Shown here: one piece after another, positions 1-9,344 of the stretch
How the letters are laid out: every line of letters begins with the position of its first letter
How positions within the stretch are numbered: position 1 is the first letter of the stretch
NCBI GenBank assembly: GCA_023910675.1
Contig: JAAVWC010000005.1
Location: forward strand, 1-64,000
Length of the DNA stretch: 64,000 bases
DNA from: Gemmatimonas sp.
GTDB taxonomy: Bacteria > Gemmatimonadota > Gemmatimonadetes > Gemmatimonadales > Gemmatimonadaceae
Direction of reading: 5' to 3'
The notes under the pieces: generated by a model
Told to the model about the DNA's origin: nothing
The model's database searches: none
Seen by the model: only the letters and a program-made list of their open reading frames with translations
Made by a program: the position numbers and the translations under genes

Positions 1-3
1 CCC

Positions 4-1721
4 ATGCAGTGCACACGTTCAGTGAAATCGCGTTTCTGGCTACTCCTAGCGGCCCTTCTTGCGGGCTGCTCCACGCGAGACGGTGTGACGGAGCCAGAGC
101 TTCGGCAGCCCTTCTCGACCGTCTCCGTTTCGCGGAGCGAAAGGTACTATTTGCATGAGCGTGAGAAGATTACGCTCCGGCCGGACACGCGCCGTCTCGT
201 GATTAGCACCTCGATGGATAACGTGGAGGCTCTCGTTGCGGCTGCCTTCGCGGGAACGCCAACCGTGAAGGTGACGAGTTCTGAGCGATTGTCGGTTCCC
301 AATCACCGAGCCGTCGAGGTGACGGGTGCTTCCGAAGAGGCAATTGCTCGCGCACGTGAGGTTCTGTTGAAGGAGCCGCGCGTTGAGTTCGTATCTCAGG
401 CGTACGTTACTGCGAAAGGGAATCATCCAATCTTGCCAGTGAACCAGCTCGACGTCCGGTTCAAAGATGGTGTTTCTGGCCAAGAAGTCGACGAGAGTAT
501 CCGAAGTGTGAGGGCTCGCGTCATTCGAGCACCTCGACCGGACTCGGGGTACTTTGCGTACCGACTTGCGTACGACCGGACATCAGACCCGCTCGAAGTG
601 GCCACCGCCTTATCATCCCGCCCCTCAGTGGACTGGGCTGATCCCGACAAGGTGACCAACTTCGCACCGAGCTACACGCCCACCGATCCATTCTATGGTG
701 CGCAGTTTCATCTTCTGAACTCCAATACGCTCTACGGGGTGCCTGTCGACATTAACGTCGAGCAGGCTTGGAACCTTACGCTCGGTTCGAGTACGCTCAG
801 AGTGGCGGTGATTGATGACGGTGTAGACGTGCTACACGGCAACTCTGGCGGAGGGTTTGCTGGCGACCTCGTCGGCCGTTTCGGCGGTGGATATAGCTTC
901 GACGCAATGGCAGCGCTGGCAACGGGAGACAACGCGTACAATCCATACTCCAACGACACGCACGGGACGTCGGTGGCCGGCATCACCGCCGGGCAACATA
1001 ACAACGGAGTGGGCGGTGCGGGCGTCGCTCCTAACGTGATCTTGAACGTGCTTCGCATTTTCGTCGCACGTATCCCGACGGGTTTGGTTCCTTGCCTCAG
1101 GCTGCCTCAACGGGCCAAATTGCGGACGCAATCAACCAAGCGTGGAGTTGGATGCAGAGCGACGTGATTAATAATAGTTGGGGAGGCGGTGCGCCGGCGA
1201 CGGCCATCACGAGTGCGATCAACAGTGCGCTTTCTTCTGGAAGGAGCGGCAAGGGATCAGTGGTCGTGTTCGCCGCGGGCAACCCCTCGAGGCGCTCCCT
1301 CGGATTAATCGGCTCCGTGCTTTATCCTGCGAGCTTGTCAAGCTCGAGCAACGTCATTTCGGTTAGCGCCATCAGCCGCTTCGGCACTCCGGCGGACTAT
1401 GCACCGAGTGGCACCATTGATGTAGTCGCACCGAGCGGGATGTTCACCGGCAGCTGTGTAGGTGAGGTGGTCACTGTCGACAGATACGGTGCCTCAGGCT
1501 GCAACGACGGGCCGGGCGGCGCTATCGATTTTACCTCGACATTCTCGGGGACGTCGGCCGCCGCGCCACAAGCCAGCGGTGTCGCGGCTCTCGTCCTGAC
1601 GCGCTATCCTGCGCTCACTGCCGGCCAGGTAAAGACAAGACTCAGAACAACTGCGGTGCCGTGGGGATCTGCCACGACGTTCGGAACAGGTAAGCTCAAC
1701 GCTTTCGGCTCCGCGCTGTAG
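4..1721 (+). pseudogene. S8 (subtilisin-like) serine protease lipoprotein, split by a one-base frameshift
   Basis: This is a secreted subtilase. The N-terminus has a lipoprotein-type signal (hydrophobic stretch ending LLAGC at about residue 22), followed by a prodomain-like region. The catalytic Asp lies in AVIDDGVD (about residue 270) and the His in DTHGTSVAGI (about residue 320). The Ser, in FSGTSAAAPQASG, is found only in a second reading frame that starts being used near 1060. The frame changes at the run of four T at 1058-1061; one extra T would restore a continuous protein of about 572 residues. The gene could be a true pseudogene or carry a sequencing indel. All three catalytic residues are conserved. 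Start ATG at 4 is close to the window edge. Confidence 0.82.
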
Positions 1722-1913
1722 TTCCGATCTAGCGGCTTGGCGCTCGGTGTACGTACACGGATGCGCTCCGCTTATCCACTCGAAGACGGAGTTGGCGCCT
1801 CCTGCGTGGAATGGCTCGGGAGCCACTCAGGGGGCACGACTCGACAGCGAGTGAGAGGAAATGCAAAGATCCCGCCGCAAGCGGAAGGAAATGTTACGCC
1901 TCGCCAAGGAGAG

Positions 1914-3085
1914 ATGATGCCCGTGCACGCTTTGATGGTATTCCTTGCACTCGTTTTGTGCTGGGGCTGTAGCAACGAGCCCAACTCACCACAATCGAAT
2001 GGGACTGCTCGCGTGCTCGTCACATCAGAGATTTTTGGGGGGGGCAAGACGGCGCTGAGTGTGGTCGGTACGGCTCTGAAGCCAGAAAGATCATCCACCA
2101 TCCCGGGGTCACTCGAGTCAGCTGCGCTACTCGCCGACAACACACTACTTATGGAGTCGTGCACGAGGACGCGCGACGGGATCTGGTAGCGGTCGATGCG
2201 CTGACTTTGCGCGAGCGATGGCGAAGAACCGTTTCATATGCTCTTACGCCAACGGCACAGTCTGGCGTGGGCCTTCGTGCCGTGATCTCGTTAGCGGCAT
2301 CGCGGGACGGGAGATGGGTATATGTGGCGCAAGCCGAGCAGAGTGGCACGGTGGGCATAGCGCGCTTGAACTCACTTTCCGGCGTTGCAGAAGCCTTCAG
2401 CGGGCCTTGGCTTGTGGGAGGCAGATTCCGCGAGGTGCCGCATTTGCCGGGGCGTCCCGACGGTGCTATTGCGATGGTTGCCTCTCGTGAGAATGCGGCT
2501 GGAGGCGTTCTCGGCGCCGCGCGCATTTACCTGCTTGATCGTCTGTCTCTCGCACCTTTCGACTCCATTTCTTTTTCGGAATTGGGTGGTGCTCGGGTAG
2601 TCATCAACCTTGTAGTCTTGAAGGACGGCGCATCACTGCTGATCGGCACCGACACTCGGTTCTTGGTCTTCGATTTGCTGGCGCGCCGCGTGGTTGCCTC
2701 TCGGCAGCGGCTCGGCCTCGGCGCTGTCGTTCCCTTCCAAAACAATTCTCGGTTCGCGGCACTTGATCAAGGTCGCTTTCCCGAGATCGCAGGGTCTGGC
2801 ATCGTGTATCTTTTTGATGATCAGCTCGCTGCGGTCGATAGTATCGACGTCAGCACCCCACTAGGTGGGTCGCCTCATTCGCCTTTGGCGACTGTTATGG
2901 GCGATGGCGTCGTTGATGACGCGACCGGGGAACTGTACGTGCGAACCGGCTCGGCGCCCTTTGGGTCTCTTTACCCGGTGCAGCCCGCGCGCGTCATCGT
3001 ATTGTCGCTCACAGGCCGTCGAATTGACCGTGTCATTCCCCTTGCCGGCGACAACTTCGGATTCGCGTATCTGCTGCCGCGCTGA
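1914..3085 (+). pseudogene. Lipoprotein with propeller-like repeats, frameshifted near 2150
   Basis: The ATG at 1914 follows a good ribosome site (AAGGAG). The product begins with a signal ending in VLCWGCSN, a lipobox. The first frame closes at 2189. From about 2150 the continuing protein is in another frame and reads to 3085, with phrases such as SRDGRWVYVAQ and VDALTLRERW that are typical of YncE/TolB-like beta-propellers. No catalytic motif is seen. It lies downstream of the protease in the same direction. The frameshift may be decay or an assembly indel; a run of eight G at 2037-2044 lies near the break. The exact family is not recognised. Confidence 0.6.
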
Positions 3086-3253
3086 CCGATGCGTCCGTAC
3101 GACTCTCCCTTCATCCCTCATGATTGGCGCGAGCTACTGAAGACTCTTCGCTCACGTTCTACGTGGCGCCTACGTTCCTCCTGTCCTGGTTCAGCGTGAA
3201 TGTGACACGTGGGTGGGCCAACAATGGAATCCAGCGTCCTGCAGGATGTGATG

Positions 3254-4216
3254 TTACGCCGCCGCCGCGCGATGCGCGAGCTGCCTCGCCGCGCGCGCCG
3301 CTTCCAGTTGTTGATCGCGCGTCGCCCAGATCTGCGCCGAGCGACCGGCGAGTCGATCGGCCGGCGTGAGGTAGCCGATCGCGCTGTGCAAGCGCTGGGT
3401 GTTGTACTCGGCGACGAACGCCGTGACGAGGCGACGCGCGTCCTCGATCGAGTGCGGCGCCTCGGGCCGAATCGTGGTGACGTTGAGCGTTTGATGCCAG
3501 CGTTCGAGTTTCCCGTTCGATTGGGGATAGTACGGCGCCGTGCGCACATGCGTCATGCCCGACACGCGAATGAAGTCGCGAAAATCGCGCGCGACGAATT
3601 GCGGGCCGTTGTCGGAGATCATGCGCGGACGCGCGTCGGGGAACCGTTCGCGCGCGCGTTGCAGAATGGTGGTGACATCCGCCGTGGTCATCGATTCGCG
3701 GAGCTCCCAGTGCACCAGGTAGCGCGACCAGCCATCGAGAATCGCGCAGAGATAGTAGAACGTGCCGGCGATGTTCACGTACGTGAAATCGATGTGCCAA
3801 TGCGCGTGCGCCTGCGTCGGTTGGTCGAAGCCCGTGCCCTTCTTCGACGGCGTGCGCGTCCAACGATCCAACCGACCGGCCACCTTCAGCACGCGATACA
3901 CGGACGAGGGGCTCACCGCCACCTCCCCGGCATCGAGCAGCATGTCGGCCAACTGCCGATAGCCGTCGCGCGGATGGCGGTCGTGAAATGCCAAGATGCC
4001 ATCGCGCTCGGCCTGGGTAAGGTGATGCTCGCGCGGTACGGGGCCGTGCGCCGTCGCCAGCGCGCCGTACGACGCGGTCCAGCGGGCGTACTTCGTCCGC
4101 GCGATCCCGAGCCGGCGGAGCATCGGTCGTACGGGCAGCGCGGTCCGCGTGGCGAGCGCGGTGACCCAATCGACCACCTCGTCGCGCCGATCGGGCGGCA
4201 CCCAGCGGCCCGTCAT
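3254..4216 (-). CDS. IS3-family transposase OrfB (DDE integrase core)
   Basis: This is the catalytic subunit. The DDE residues are in HIDFTYV, ISDNGPQF and the SNGKLERWHQTLN segment, giving the rve-type spacing. The HTH_21 region precedes it (YRQLADMLLDAG). Start ATG at 4216 overlaps the OrfA stop (ATGA), and translation probably also occurs by frameshift from OrfA at the upstream A8G. The sequence is intact, so the element may be active. Confidence 0.9.
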   Translation of the reverse strand: MTGRWVPPDRRDEVVDWVTALATRTALPVRPMLRRLGIARTKYARWTASYGALATAHGPVPREHHLTQAERDGILAFHDRHPRDGYRQLADMLLDAGEVAVSPSSVYRVLKVAGRLDRWTRTPSKKGTGFDQPTQAHAHWHIDFTYVNIAGTFYYLCAILDGWSRYLVHWELRESMTTADVTTILQRARERFPDARPRMISDNGPQFVARDFRDFIRVSGMTHVRTAPYYPQSNGKLERWHQTLNVTTIRPEAPHSIEDARRLVTAFVAEYNTQRLHSAIGYLTPADRLAGRSAQIWATRDQQLEAARAARQLAHRAAAA

Positions 4217-4599
4217 CGGTCCCCACTCTTTTTTTTCATGTCGAGGTACTCCTCCGACACTTCCGCAATGATCCGGTCCTTCTTCGCGATGATCGCTTCC
4301 AGCGCGGCGAGGCGCGCCCGGTCGGCGCTCGCGGTCTGCGACGCGCCGCGGGCCGTGCGCCCGTCCTGCAACGCGGCCGTCAGATGATCGAGCGCTTGCT
4401 TCTGCCACAGATAAAACAGACTCGGGGCGAGCTGATACTCGTCACACAGATCCGACACCGGGATCTTGTCGGCCAGATGACGACGCAAGATGGTGGCCTT
4501 CTCCTCGGGCGTGAACACGCGCCGCGAGCGTCGGATGGCTTCCGTCGAGGGACTCATGACAACCTCCGTTGCTCCAGAGTGTGGAGCGGGGAGTGTCAC
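4213..4599 (-). CDS. IS3-family transposase OrfA
   Basis: This is a small DNA-binding subunit with a helix-turn-helix of the IS3/IS911 type (RRVFTPEEKATILRRHL, then ISDLCDEYQL-like recognition helix) and a C-terminal leucine-rich coiled-coil region. It ends KKKSGDR. The codons for the lysine run contain A8G on the minus strand (T8 at 4229-4236), a classic slippery site for the -1 frameshift that makes the OrfAB fusion in this family. The natural start is probably the internal methionine at about residue 15 (MSPSTEAIRR). Confidence 0.88.
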   Translation of the reverse strand: MTLPAPHSGATEVVMSPSTEAIRRSRRVFTPEEKATILRRHLADKIPVSDLCDEYQLAPSLFYLWQKQALDHLTAALQDGRTARGASQTASADRARLAALEAIIAKKDRIIAEVSEEYLDMKKKSGDR

Positions 4600-4602
4600 A
4601 TT

Positions 4603-5013
4603 TCAACTGGAGCAGGACACGAGAACCAGTGAGTACAGACCGGTTGCGACTTCCTCTGCGTCCATCGTCGGCTCAATCCACGATTCGTCGTTAGGAAGGC
4701 AAGCCACGATTGGACTCATGTATCGCGCAATCACCCCCCATGTGCTTCCGCGCGAATCGACGGTTTGGGTTCGTCGCTTCAGCGACGGCGGCATTGCGCG
4801 CTTCAGCTTTCCGACTGTGTAAGACCACTCTTTACGAACCGGGAGCAAGAGGAGTTCCGATGCGCAACCCGCAAAGAGTTCCGACGAGTATCTCACAAAA
4901 CTCTCGTGCACCACTTCTCGTGGTAGAGGCTTTGGTGTGTCAGGCAGCGAGACCAGTTCTTCCAATTCAGCCGTACTCCAGAATGACGGCCATCTAAGGA
5001 CGCGGTTGAACAT
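4603..5013 (-). pseudogene. Hypothetical protein truncated at its C-terminus by the IS3 element
   Basis: This 136-codon frame has its last few codons inside the inverted repeat of the IS3 element, so the natural C-terminus was replaced by insertion. The protein has no recognised motif; it is soluble, with a WS-rich N-terminus and a central basic patch (KLKRAMPPSLKRR). Function is unknown. It could be a cassette gene or an orphan in the mobile-element pile. Coding status is moderately uncertain. Confidence 0.4.
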
Positions 5014-5114
5014 AGTGGACTCAGTTGAGAGGTCCGTCTAACGCGCGCTGTGAGTTCTCTATAGTCTGGCGCACTTTTTCTCGATATTCTGTCGCAGGCT
5101 GGGCCGTGATGGGA

Positions 5115-5850
5115 CTACGCGTCAGTGGTGTCGACGCTCGTGGTCTCCTTGAGGTGGCGGGTACGGTAGGAGCGGCCGCGCATTTCGAAATGCGTGCCGC
5201 GTTCGAGTAGGCGGTCGAGGATGGCTTCGGCCAGATCGCCATCATGCAGCACGTGCCCCCACGCCGCCAGCGGTTTGTTGGTGGTGACGAGGATGGGGAG
5301 CTGCCGGAGGTAGCGTTCATTAACAACGCGATACAGCACGTTCGCCGCGTCGGCTGCGTGCGCGAGGTAGCCGATTTCGTCGAGCACGAGCACATGCGGC
5401 TGCAGATACGGCCCGAGCGCGGCATCGAGCGTGCCGAGGCTTGCGGCGTGCGACAATTCGCCGATCAGCACATCCGCGGAGACAAAGCGCGCCTCGTAGC
5501 CGTGTTGCAGGGCGCGATACGCGAGCGCGATGACCAGATGCGTTTTGCCGGTCCCGGTCGGCCCACTAAAGATCGCGTTGCGCCCATCGGTGATGAGTTC
5601 GACGCCGAGATAGCTGCCGAGCATCTGGCGTCGCAGCGCCGATTGAAAGGTAAAGTTGAAGTCGTCGATGGTGCGGAGCACCGGAAAGCGCGCCGCCCGG
5701 ACGGCGCGGCGCAGCCGCGTCTCCGCGCGATGCGCGATCTCTTCGGCGATGAGCGTGTCGAGATACGCCCGATACCCCATGCCCTCGGCTTCCGCCCGCA
5801 CCGCCAGCTCGGGGATAGGAATTTCAATCGGGGCGGGTCGACTATCGGTC
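5115..5850 (-). pseudogene. istB: IstB-like ATPase of an IS21-family element, N-terminus missing
   Basis: This is an AAA+ helper ATPase of IS21 transposition. The Walker A is GPTGTGKTHL, Walker B is VLVLDEIGYL and sensor 1 is ILVTTNKPL. The C-terminal end RGRSYRTRHLKE fits the family. Homology begins around 5850 with no initiator, about 20 residues short of a normal IstB, and runs straight into IS91-family sequence. The cognate istA is not adjacent. An istA remnant in the same orientation lies 12 kb away (17702-18654). No IS21 terminal repeats are seen beyond 5115. Confidence 0.78.
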
Positions 5851-7524
5851 GAGTATAGGGCGCGATCACCGACCGCGTACGCACCGACTGGCGGGCGGCG
5901 GCGTGCCCACTGACGTGTTCGTGCGACTCGAGGGCCGTGGGAACGGCGGTGACTGTGGGGGGGCGATGCCGGCGGGACCAATGAGCCGCGCCGGCGGGAC
6001 GGCCGCCCACGCCGACGGTCCCCGCGTGGTGGCGGAGCGTCGGGGCCGTCCTCAGAGGACCGGCGCAGCGTCGGCGGACGAGCGTGGGGTGCGCGCCGGG
6101 CCCCGGCTCGCGGGGGCCCGGGTCGATGGGGGGCTCCGTGGCCCGGCGTGCGCCGCACGGGAAGCGCGGGTCCGGAGGTGGGTGAGGATCTGGTCGATCA
6201 CCGACGTCTGGGTGATGAAGGCGACGATGCGCATCGCGCCGTGGGCAGGTGGGACACCTTAGCGGGTCGACCTCAAAGATCTGTTGGAGGAGGGCTGCCG
6301 TAGGGCCTTCGCCCACCGGCGGGTGGCCTCGGTCGGCGCCAGCCGTGGGGCGGGGACGATCGCGGGCGGCCCGTCCGCTACGGCGGGCGCCGCCGTGTCC
6401 CCGCATGCCACGGAGACGGTTGGCATACCAGCCATAATACCGCGTCGTGACATGCCCCTTGTCGGGGATATGGACCAACACCCGCGCCAGAAACTCCAGC
6501 GGGTCGGCGGTCTCGGTGCCCGCCGTCGGGCCGTCCGCCTTGTCGGACCGGTACGTCACCGCCTTCGCGGCGCGGTCGTACGTCAAGCGCTCCAGCGCGA
6601 CCGGATTCCGCGCACAGTACCTGGCGAGTCGGGTGACGAACGCGCGATCGTCCTCGGGCACCCACACGGCGGTGTGGACGTGGAACCCCGAGTGCGGCCA
6701 GGTGAGCATGCCGGCGGCCTGCTCCTCATCAAACAGCTCGAGGCGCACGAAGAGCCGGAGTACGGCGCGGCGGAACGCCTCGGTCAAGCGCGCGGTGTCG
6801 TGGGCGGGCCAGGTGACGAAGGTGCCATCCAGCCGGAAGCCGCCGTCGGTCACGAGGAGGTGCAGGTGCGGATGCCAGTTCGCCCGGGAGCCGTGCGTCT
6901 GCAGGCACGCGACGATCCCCACGGCGAGGTCGCGCTCGCCGGTCAGTGTGCGAATGGCGGCGGTCACGGTGCGGGCGGCGACGCGGGCGATCTCGCCGAG
7001 CAGGCGGCGGCGGTACAGACAGTAGGCGCGGAGCCGCTTGGGGATGGTGAGCACCACTTGGCGGTGCGGCACCGGCGCGAGCAGGGTCGTGTCCAGCCAC
7101 TGCGTCCAGATCGCCAACCGCTTGGCGTGACCGCTGGGGCAGAAGTAGCGGCACTTGCACGAGAACGCGAGCAGATACTCGTGCGTGCACGCGTCGCACC
7201 GGATGCGCGCGAATCCGTGGTCGAGCACGCCGCATTCGAGGAACGTGTCGGCCACCTGCGCGACCACGGGGCGCCACGGGCCGTACTCGCGTGCGAAGCG
7301 CTCGTCGTAGACCGTCTGCAGGCGATGCAGATGGTCCGATACCAACCGAAAGAGCGGCGACGCCTGGGGACGTCGGGGCTTGTCGACGCCGCGCGCCACC
7401 GAGGCCGCGTCGGGCATGCGCGCTCCGGGACCGAGGAGCGCCGAGCATACATCCGACTCGGGTGCGGACCATCACCGTTCCGTTGCGCGACGGGCTGTTT
7501 CGACGCAATGTCCACGTGGTGTCG
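5851..7524 (-). mobile_element. IS91-family (rolling-circle) element, boundaries approximate
   Basis: The segment holds one transposase of the IS91 type and little else. Its left edge is where istB homology stops. Its right edge abuts the first attC site at 7525. IS91 elements have no inverted repeats and leave no target duplication, so the exact ends (oriIS and terIS) cannot be fixed by reading alone. Its position directly beside the cassette array resembles the ISCR-integron arrangement. Confidence 0.6.
6052..7417 (-). CDS. IS91-family HUH transposase, C-terminal tail frameshifted
   Basis: This is a single-strand rolling-circle transposase (Y2_Tnp type). An N-terminal zinc-binding region contains CDACTHEYLLAFSCKCRYFCPSGH (first part about residues 75-100; cysteines paired). 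The HUH motif is WHPHLHLL at about residue 187 and the nucleophile region is YYGWYANRLRG. The main frame reaches FEVDPLRCPTC near 6245. The expected tail MRIVAFITQTSVIDQIL is in another frame (6052-6234). So there is one indel near 6240, which may or may not matter for activity. Confidence 0.82.
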
Positions 7525-7617
7525 GCCTAACGGTGCTTGCTGTTGCCGAGCGGACCGACCATCCGCGCAGGGTGAAGCATCGGGCGGTCCGCTCGCAACA
7601 GAAGCTGGCGTTAGACC
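7525..7617 (+). repeat. attC recombination site 1 (integron cassette array)
   Basis: The site starts GCCTAAC (RYYYAAC) and ends GTTAGAC (GTTRRRY). Inner arms TGCTTGCTGTTGCCGAGCGGACCG and the complementary CGGTCCGCTCGCAACAGAAGC fold into the long imperfect hairpin expected of attC. It is the leftmost site, immediately beside the IS91 element; the cassette that should precede it is gone. Confidence 0.8.
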
Positions 7618-7665
7618 TCCAAGGACGGTCTTGTCCGCCGGCCGGTCCTGCGACACCTTCCAAGT

Positions 7666-7881
7666 ATGTCCTCGCCGATTCTAGATTTCAGTCACCTGAC
7701 GCCCGACGAGCGTATCGAGCTCGCGGAGCAGCTCTGGGACAGCCTGCCCGTTTCGGAGCAGCAGCCGACTGAGCCCGTCCTCGACGAGCTACGCCGCCGC
7801 CGCGCTGCGCTTGAGGCTGACGGGGATCCGGGCGAGCCGTGGGACCTGGTCGTGAAAGAGATCGGTAAGCGCGGCGCGTGA
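7666..7881 (+). CDS. Addiction module antitoxin (Unstab_antitox family)
   Basis: The 71-residue protein matches the short putative addiction module component family. Its core SHLTPDERIELAEQLWDSL is characteristic, followed by a helical region with the family PVLDELRRRRAALEADGDPGEPW pattern (shown here only as the sense of the motif: repeated L, R and E with D-P-G near the end). It is the antitoxin partner of the ParE/RelE-type toxin immediately downstream, with overlapping GTGA stop and start. Both are in the first intact cassette. Confidence 0.85.
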   Translation: MSSPILDFSHLTPDERIELAEQLWDSLPVSEQQPTEPVLDELRRRRAALEADGDPGEPWDLVVKEIGKRGA

Positions 7882-8174
7882 CGCCGCGCTTGTTCGTTCG
7901 ACGCGAGGCACGCGCAGAAATGGCGGAGGCGTTTCAGTGGTACGAAGCGCGAAGTGTCGGACTCGGACATGAATTCCTACGGGCCGTCTCGGTCGCATTC
8001 ACCTCGATTCAGCGCGCACCTGAGCAGTATGCGATCGCGGTCGACGATATTCGCCTGGTGCCGCTTCGCCGATTCCCGTACGTGGTGTACTTCGTGGGCA
8101 CTACTCGAGGAATATCGGTGATTGCGGTCATTCACAGCCGCCGTCATCCACGCCGTTGGCAGTCGCGGCGCTGA
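7878..8174 (+). CDS. ParE/RelE-superfamily toxin
   Basis: This 98-residue protein has the type II ParE fold signature: an N-terminal EARAEMAEAFQWYE helix, LGHEFLRAV, a core RRFPYVVYF strand and the C-terminal VIAVIHSRRHPRRW motif. The GTG start overlaps the antitoxin stop. The likely target is DNA gyrase or translating ribosomes, which sequence alone cannot separate. Antitoxin-first order and translational coupling fit a self-regulated module. Confidence 0.87.
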   Translation: MTPRLFVRREARAEMAEAFQWYEARSVGLGHEFLRAVSVAFTSIQRAPEQYAIAVDDIRLVPLRRFPYVVYFVGTTRGISVIAVIHSRRHPRRWQSRR

Positions 8175-8175
8175 G

Positions 8176-8301
8176 GTCTAACGAAACGTTGCTGCTGACA
8201 GCGCCATGCGGTGTGCGGCAGGCGGTCGCCGTGCTGGCGCACGTCGCCCGTCCGGCCGCACTTTATTTGATGCGCTGCAGCAGAACGCTGTCGCGTTATA
8301 C
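8176..8301 (+). repeat. attC site 2
   Basis: The site starts GTCTAAC two bases after the toxin stop and ends GTTATAC, a slightly degenerate GTTRRRY. The long central hairpin arms include CGTTGCTGCTGACAGCG and GCTGCAGCAGAACGCTG. Longer (126 bp) than most sites in this array. Confidence 0.72.
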
Positions 8302-8331
8302 CTCAATTTGCACCAATTCCCTGAGGGGATC

Positions 8332-8685
8332 ATGCTGCCGGAAGAGATTCGAAGTGCTCTGATGTCGCTACGAAGCCGTCTTCGGATGGATGACTCGCCA
8401 TACGAACGAAGTCTTGCGTCCCGATTGGATACGATTCTCACGTTCGAAGGTCCTGACGTTCGTCCGCTCGTCCGGGAAAACGTAAACTTGGCCGACTGGA
8501 ACTACTTTCAGGTTGACGTGAATTCCGCCTCAGTAATGAGGCAAGCATATGAAGAAGCTACTGAGTCGTATGCTGCTGACCTGGCGAAGCACTTCGCGGA
8601 GCAGCTCGACAAGGCAGTCGAGAGTCAAAAGGCGATACACGCCCTACTGAGTTACGGATGGACCTTCCCACTTAACCAACGCTAG
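8332..8685 (+). CDS. Cassette-encoded hypothetical protein
   Basis: The ATG at 8332 follows GAGGGG and lies just past attC2. Upstream in-frame codons fall inside the attC, so this start is preferred. The product is 117 residues, soluble and helical, with acidic and basic patches (RSALMSLRSRLRMDD). There is no recognised domain. It shares one cassette with the membrane protein that follows 19 bp later. Function unknown. Confidence 0.6.
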   Translation: MLPEEIRSALMSLRSRLRMDDSPYERSLASRLDTILTFEGPDVRPLVRENVNLADWNYFQVDVNSASVMRQAYEEATESYAADLAKHFAEQLDKAVESQKAIHALLSYGWTFPLNQR

Positions 8686-8704
8686 TGCCGAGGCATCTCG
8701 TCGC

Positions 8705-9097
8705 ATGATAGACAGCATTCCGGACTGGCTTCTGTGGTCATATCTCGCATCCGTTGCCGTTGAGCTCTACTTCTTCTTGATGCAACGGAGCGCTCTTGAG
8801 ATCTGCAGGGCAAGCCAACTGCCTGATCAGGCGCGCTTAATGATGCTACCGTCTTGGTATCGCCTAGTGTGGCTTCCTAGGATTCTGAAGTGGGTTGCCA
8901 TTGCCATGGTGTTCGCACGAACTGGCCTCGACTGGGGAATAGCCGCGCTCGTACTTCCATTCATGCTCGCTGCTTGGTTCCCGGTTGTTCCCCATCGTCA
9001 CTTCGCGCCGCTATTCGCGAAGACCCTCTCGGAGCAAAGCTTGAACCCGGACGCTGCAATTGTGAAGGAAGCACTTCAAGGCAGTGGTGCCCTGTAG
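8705..9097 (+). CDS. Cassette-encoded membrane protein, unknown
   Basis: This 130-residue protein has about three hydrophobic segments: WLLWSYLASVAVELYFFL at the N-terminus, ILKWVAIAMVFA in the middle and IAALVLPFMLAAWFPVV after it. A soluble tail follows (FAPLFAKTLSEQSLNPD). No family is recognised. It follows the preceding unknown gene with no attC between them, so the two travel as one two-gene cassette, which suggests a joint function. Confidence 0.6.
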   Translation: MIDSIPDWLLWSYLASVAVELYFFLMQRSALEICRASQLPDQARLMMLPSWYRLVWLPRILKWVAIAMVFARTGLDWGIAALVLPFMLAAWFPVVPHRHFAPLFAKTLSEQSLNPDAAIVKEALQGSGAL

Positions 9098-9236
9098 CGG
9101 ACTCTACTGAATTCGTTAGTACAGCGATGGCGAACACACCGAGCTGGAGGCCAAGCGCCCGCTTTGGTTGGTGCAGTATTGGCAAAAAAGAACGTGCGGG
9201 CCTCTCAGTTTGGACAGGCGATCTATAACACGTATG

Positions 9237-9327
9237 ATACAACGATGCCCGCTGAAGGCGGGCGCGTCTGGTAGCGCGCTGCGCGCGCATTTTCTTTGAG
9301 CGCACGCTGCAGAAGCAAGCGCTATCC
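9237..9327 (+). repeat. attC site 3, degenerate
   Basis: The left end ATACAAC and right end GCTATCC are weak matches to the consensus. The inner arms retain the array pattern, with AACGATGCCCGC on the left, the TAGCGCGCTGCGCGCGCATT spacer shared with other sites, and CGCTGCAGAAGC on the right. It probably has reduced recombination activity. Confidence 0.6.
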
Positions 9328-9344
9328 GACACAGGAGAACCCCG

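Larger units (their letters stand above)
3182..4619 (-). mobile_element. Complete IS3-family insertion sequence
   Basis: The element is bounded by 27-bp imperfect inverted repeats at 3182-3208 and 4593-4619. Both begin TGTCCTG and end ATGTGACAC when read inward, and 22 of 27 positions agree. Inside are overlapping orfA and orfB on the minus strand. No short direct target repeat is evident in the flanking bases (CTCC on the left, CGAG on the right). Either the target repeat has been lost or the flanks have been rearranged. The right end lies inside a minus-strand reading frame (4603-5013), so it probably interrupted a gene. Confidence 0.9.

Noticed and set aside
3209-4387. Plus-strand reading frame of 392 codons
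   Set aside because: Antisense to IS3 orfB with intact DDE residues.
6284-7684. Plus-strand reading frame of 466 codons
   Set aside because: Antisense to the IS91 transposase, which has zinc and HUH motifs on the minus strand.
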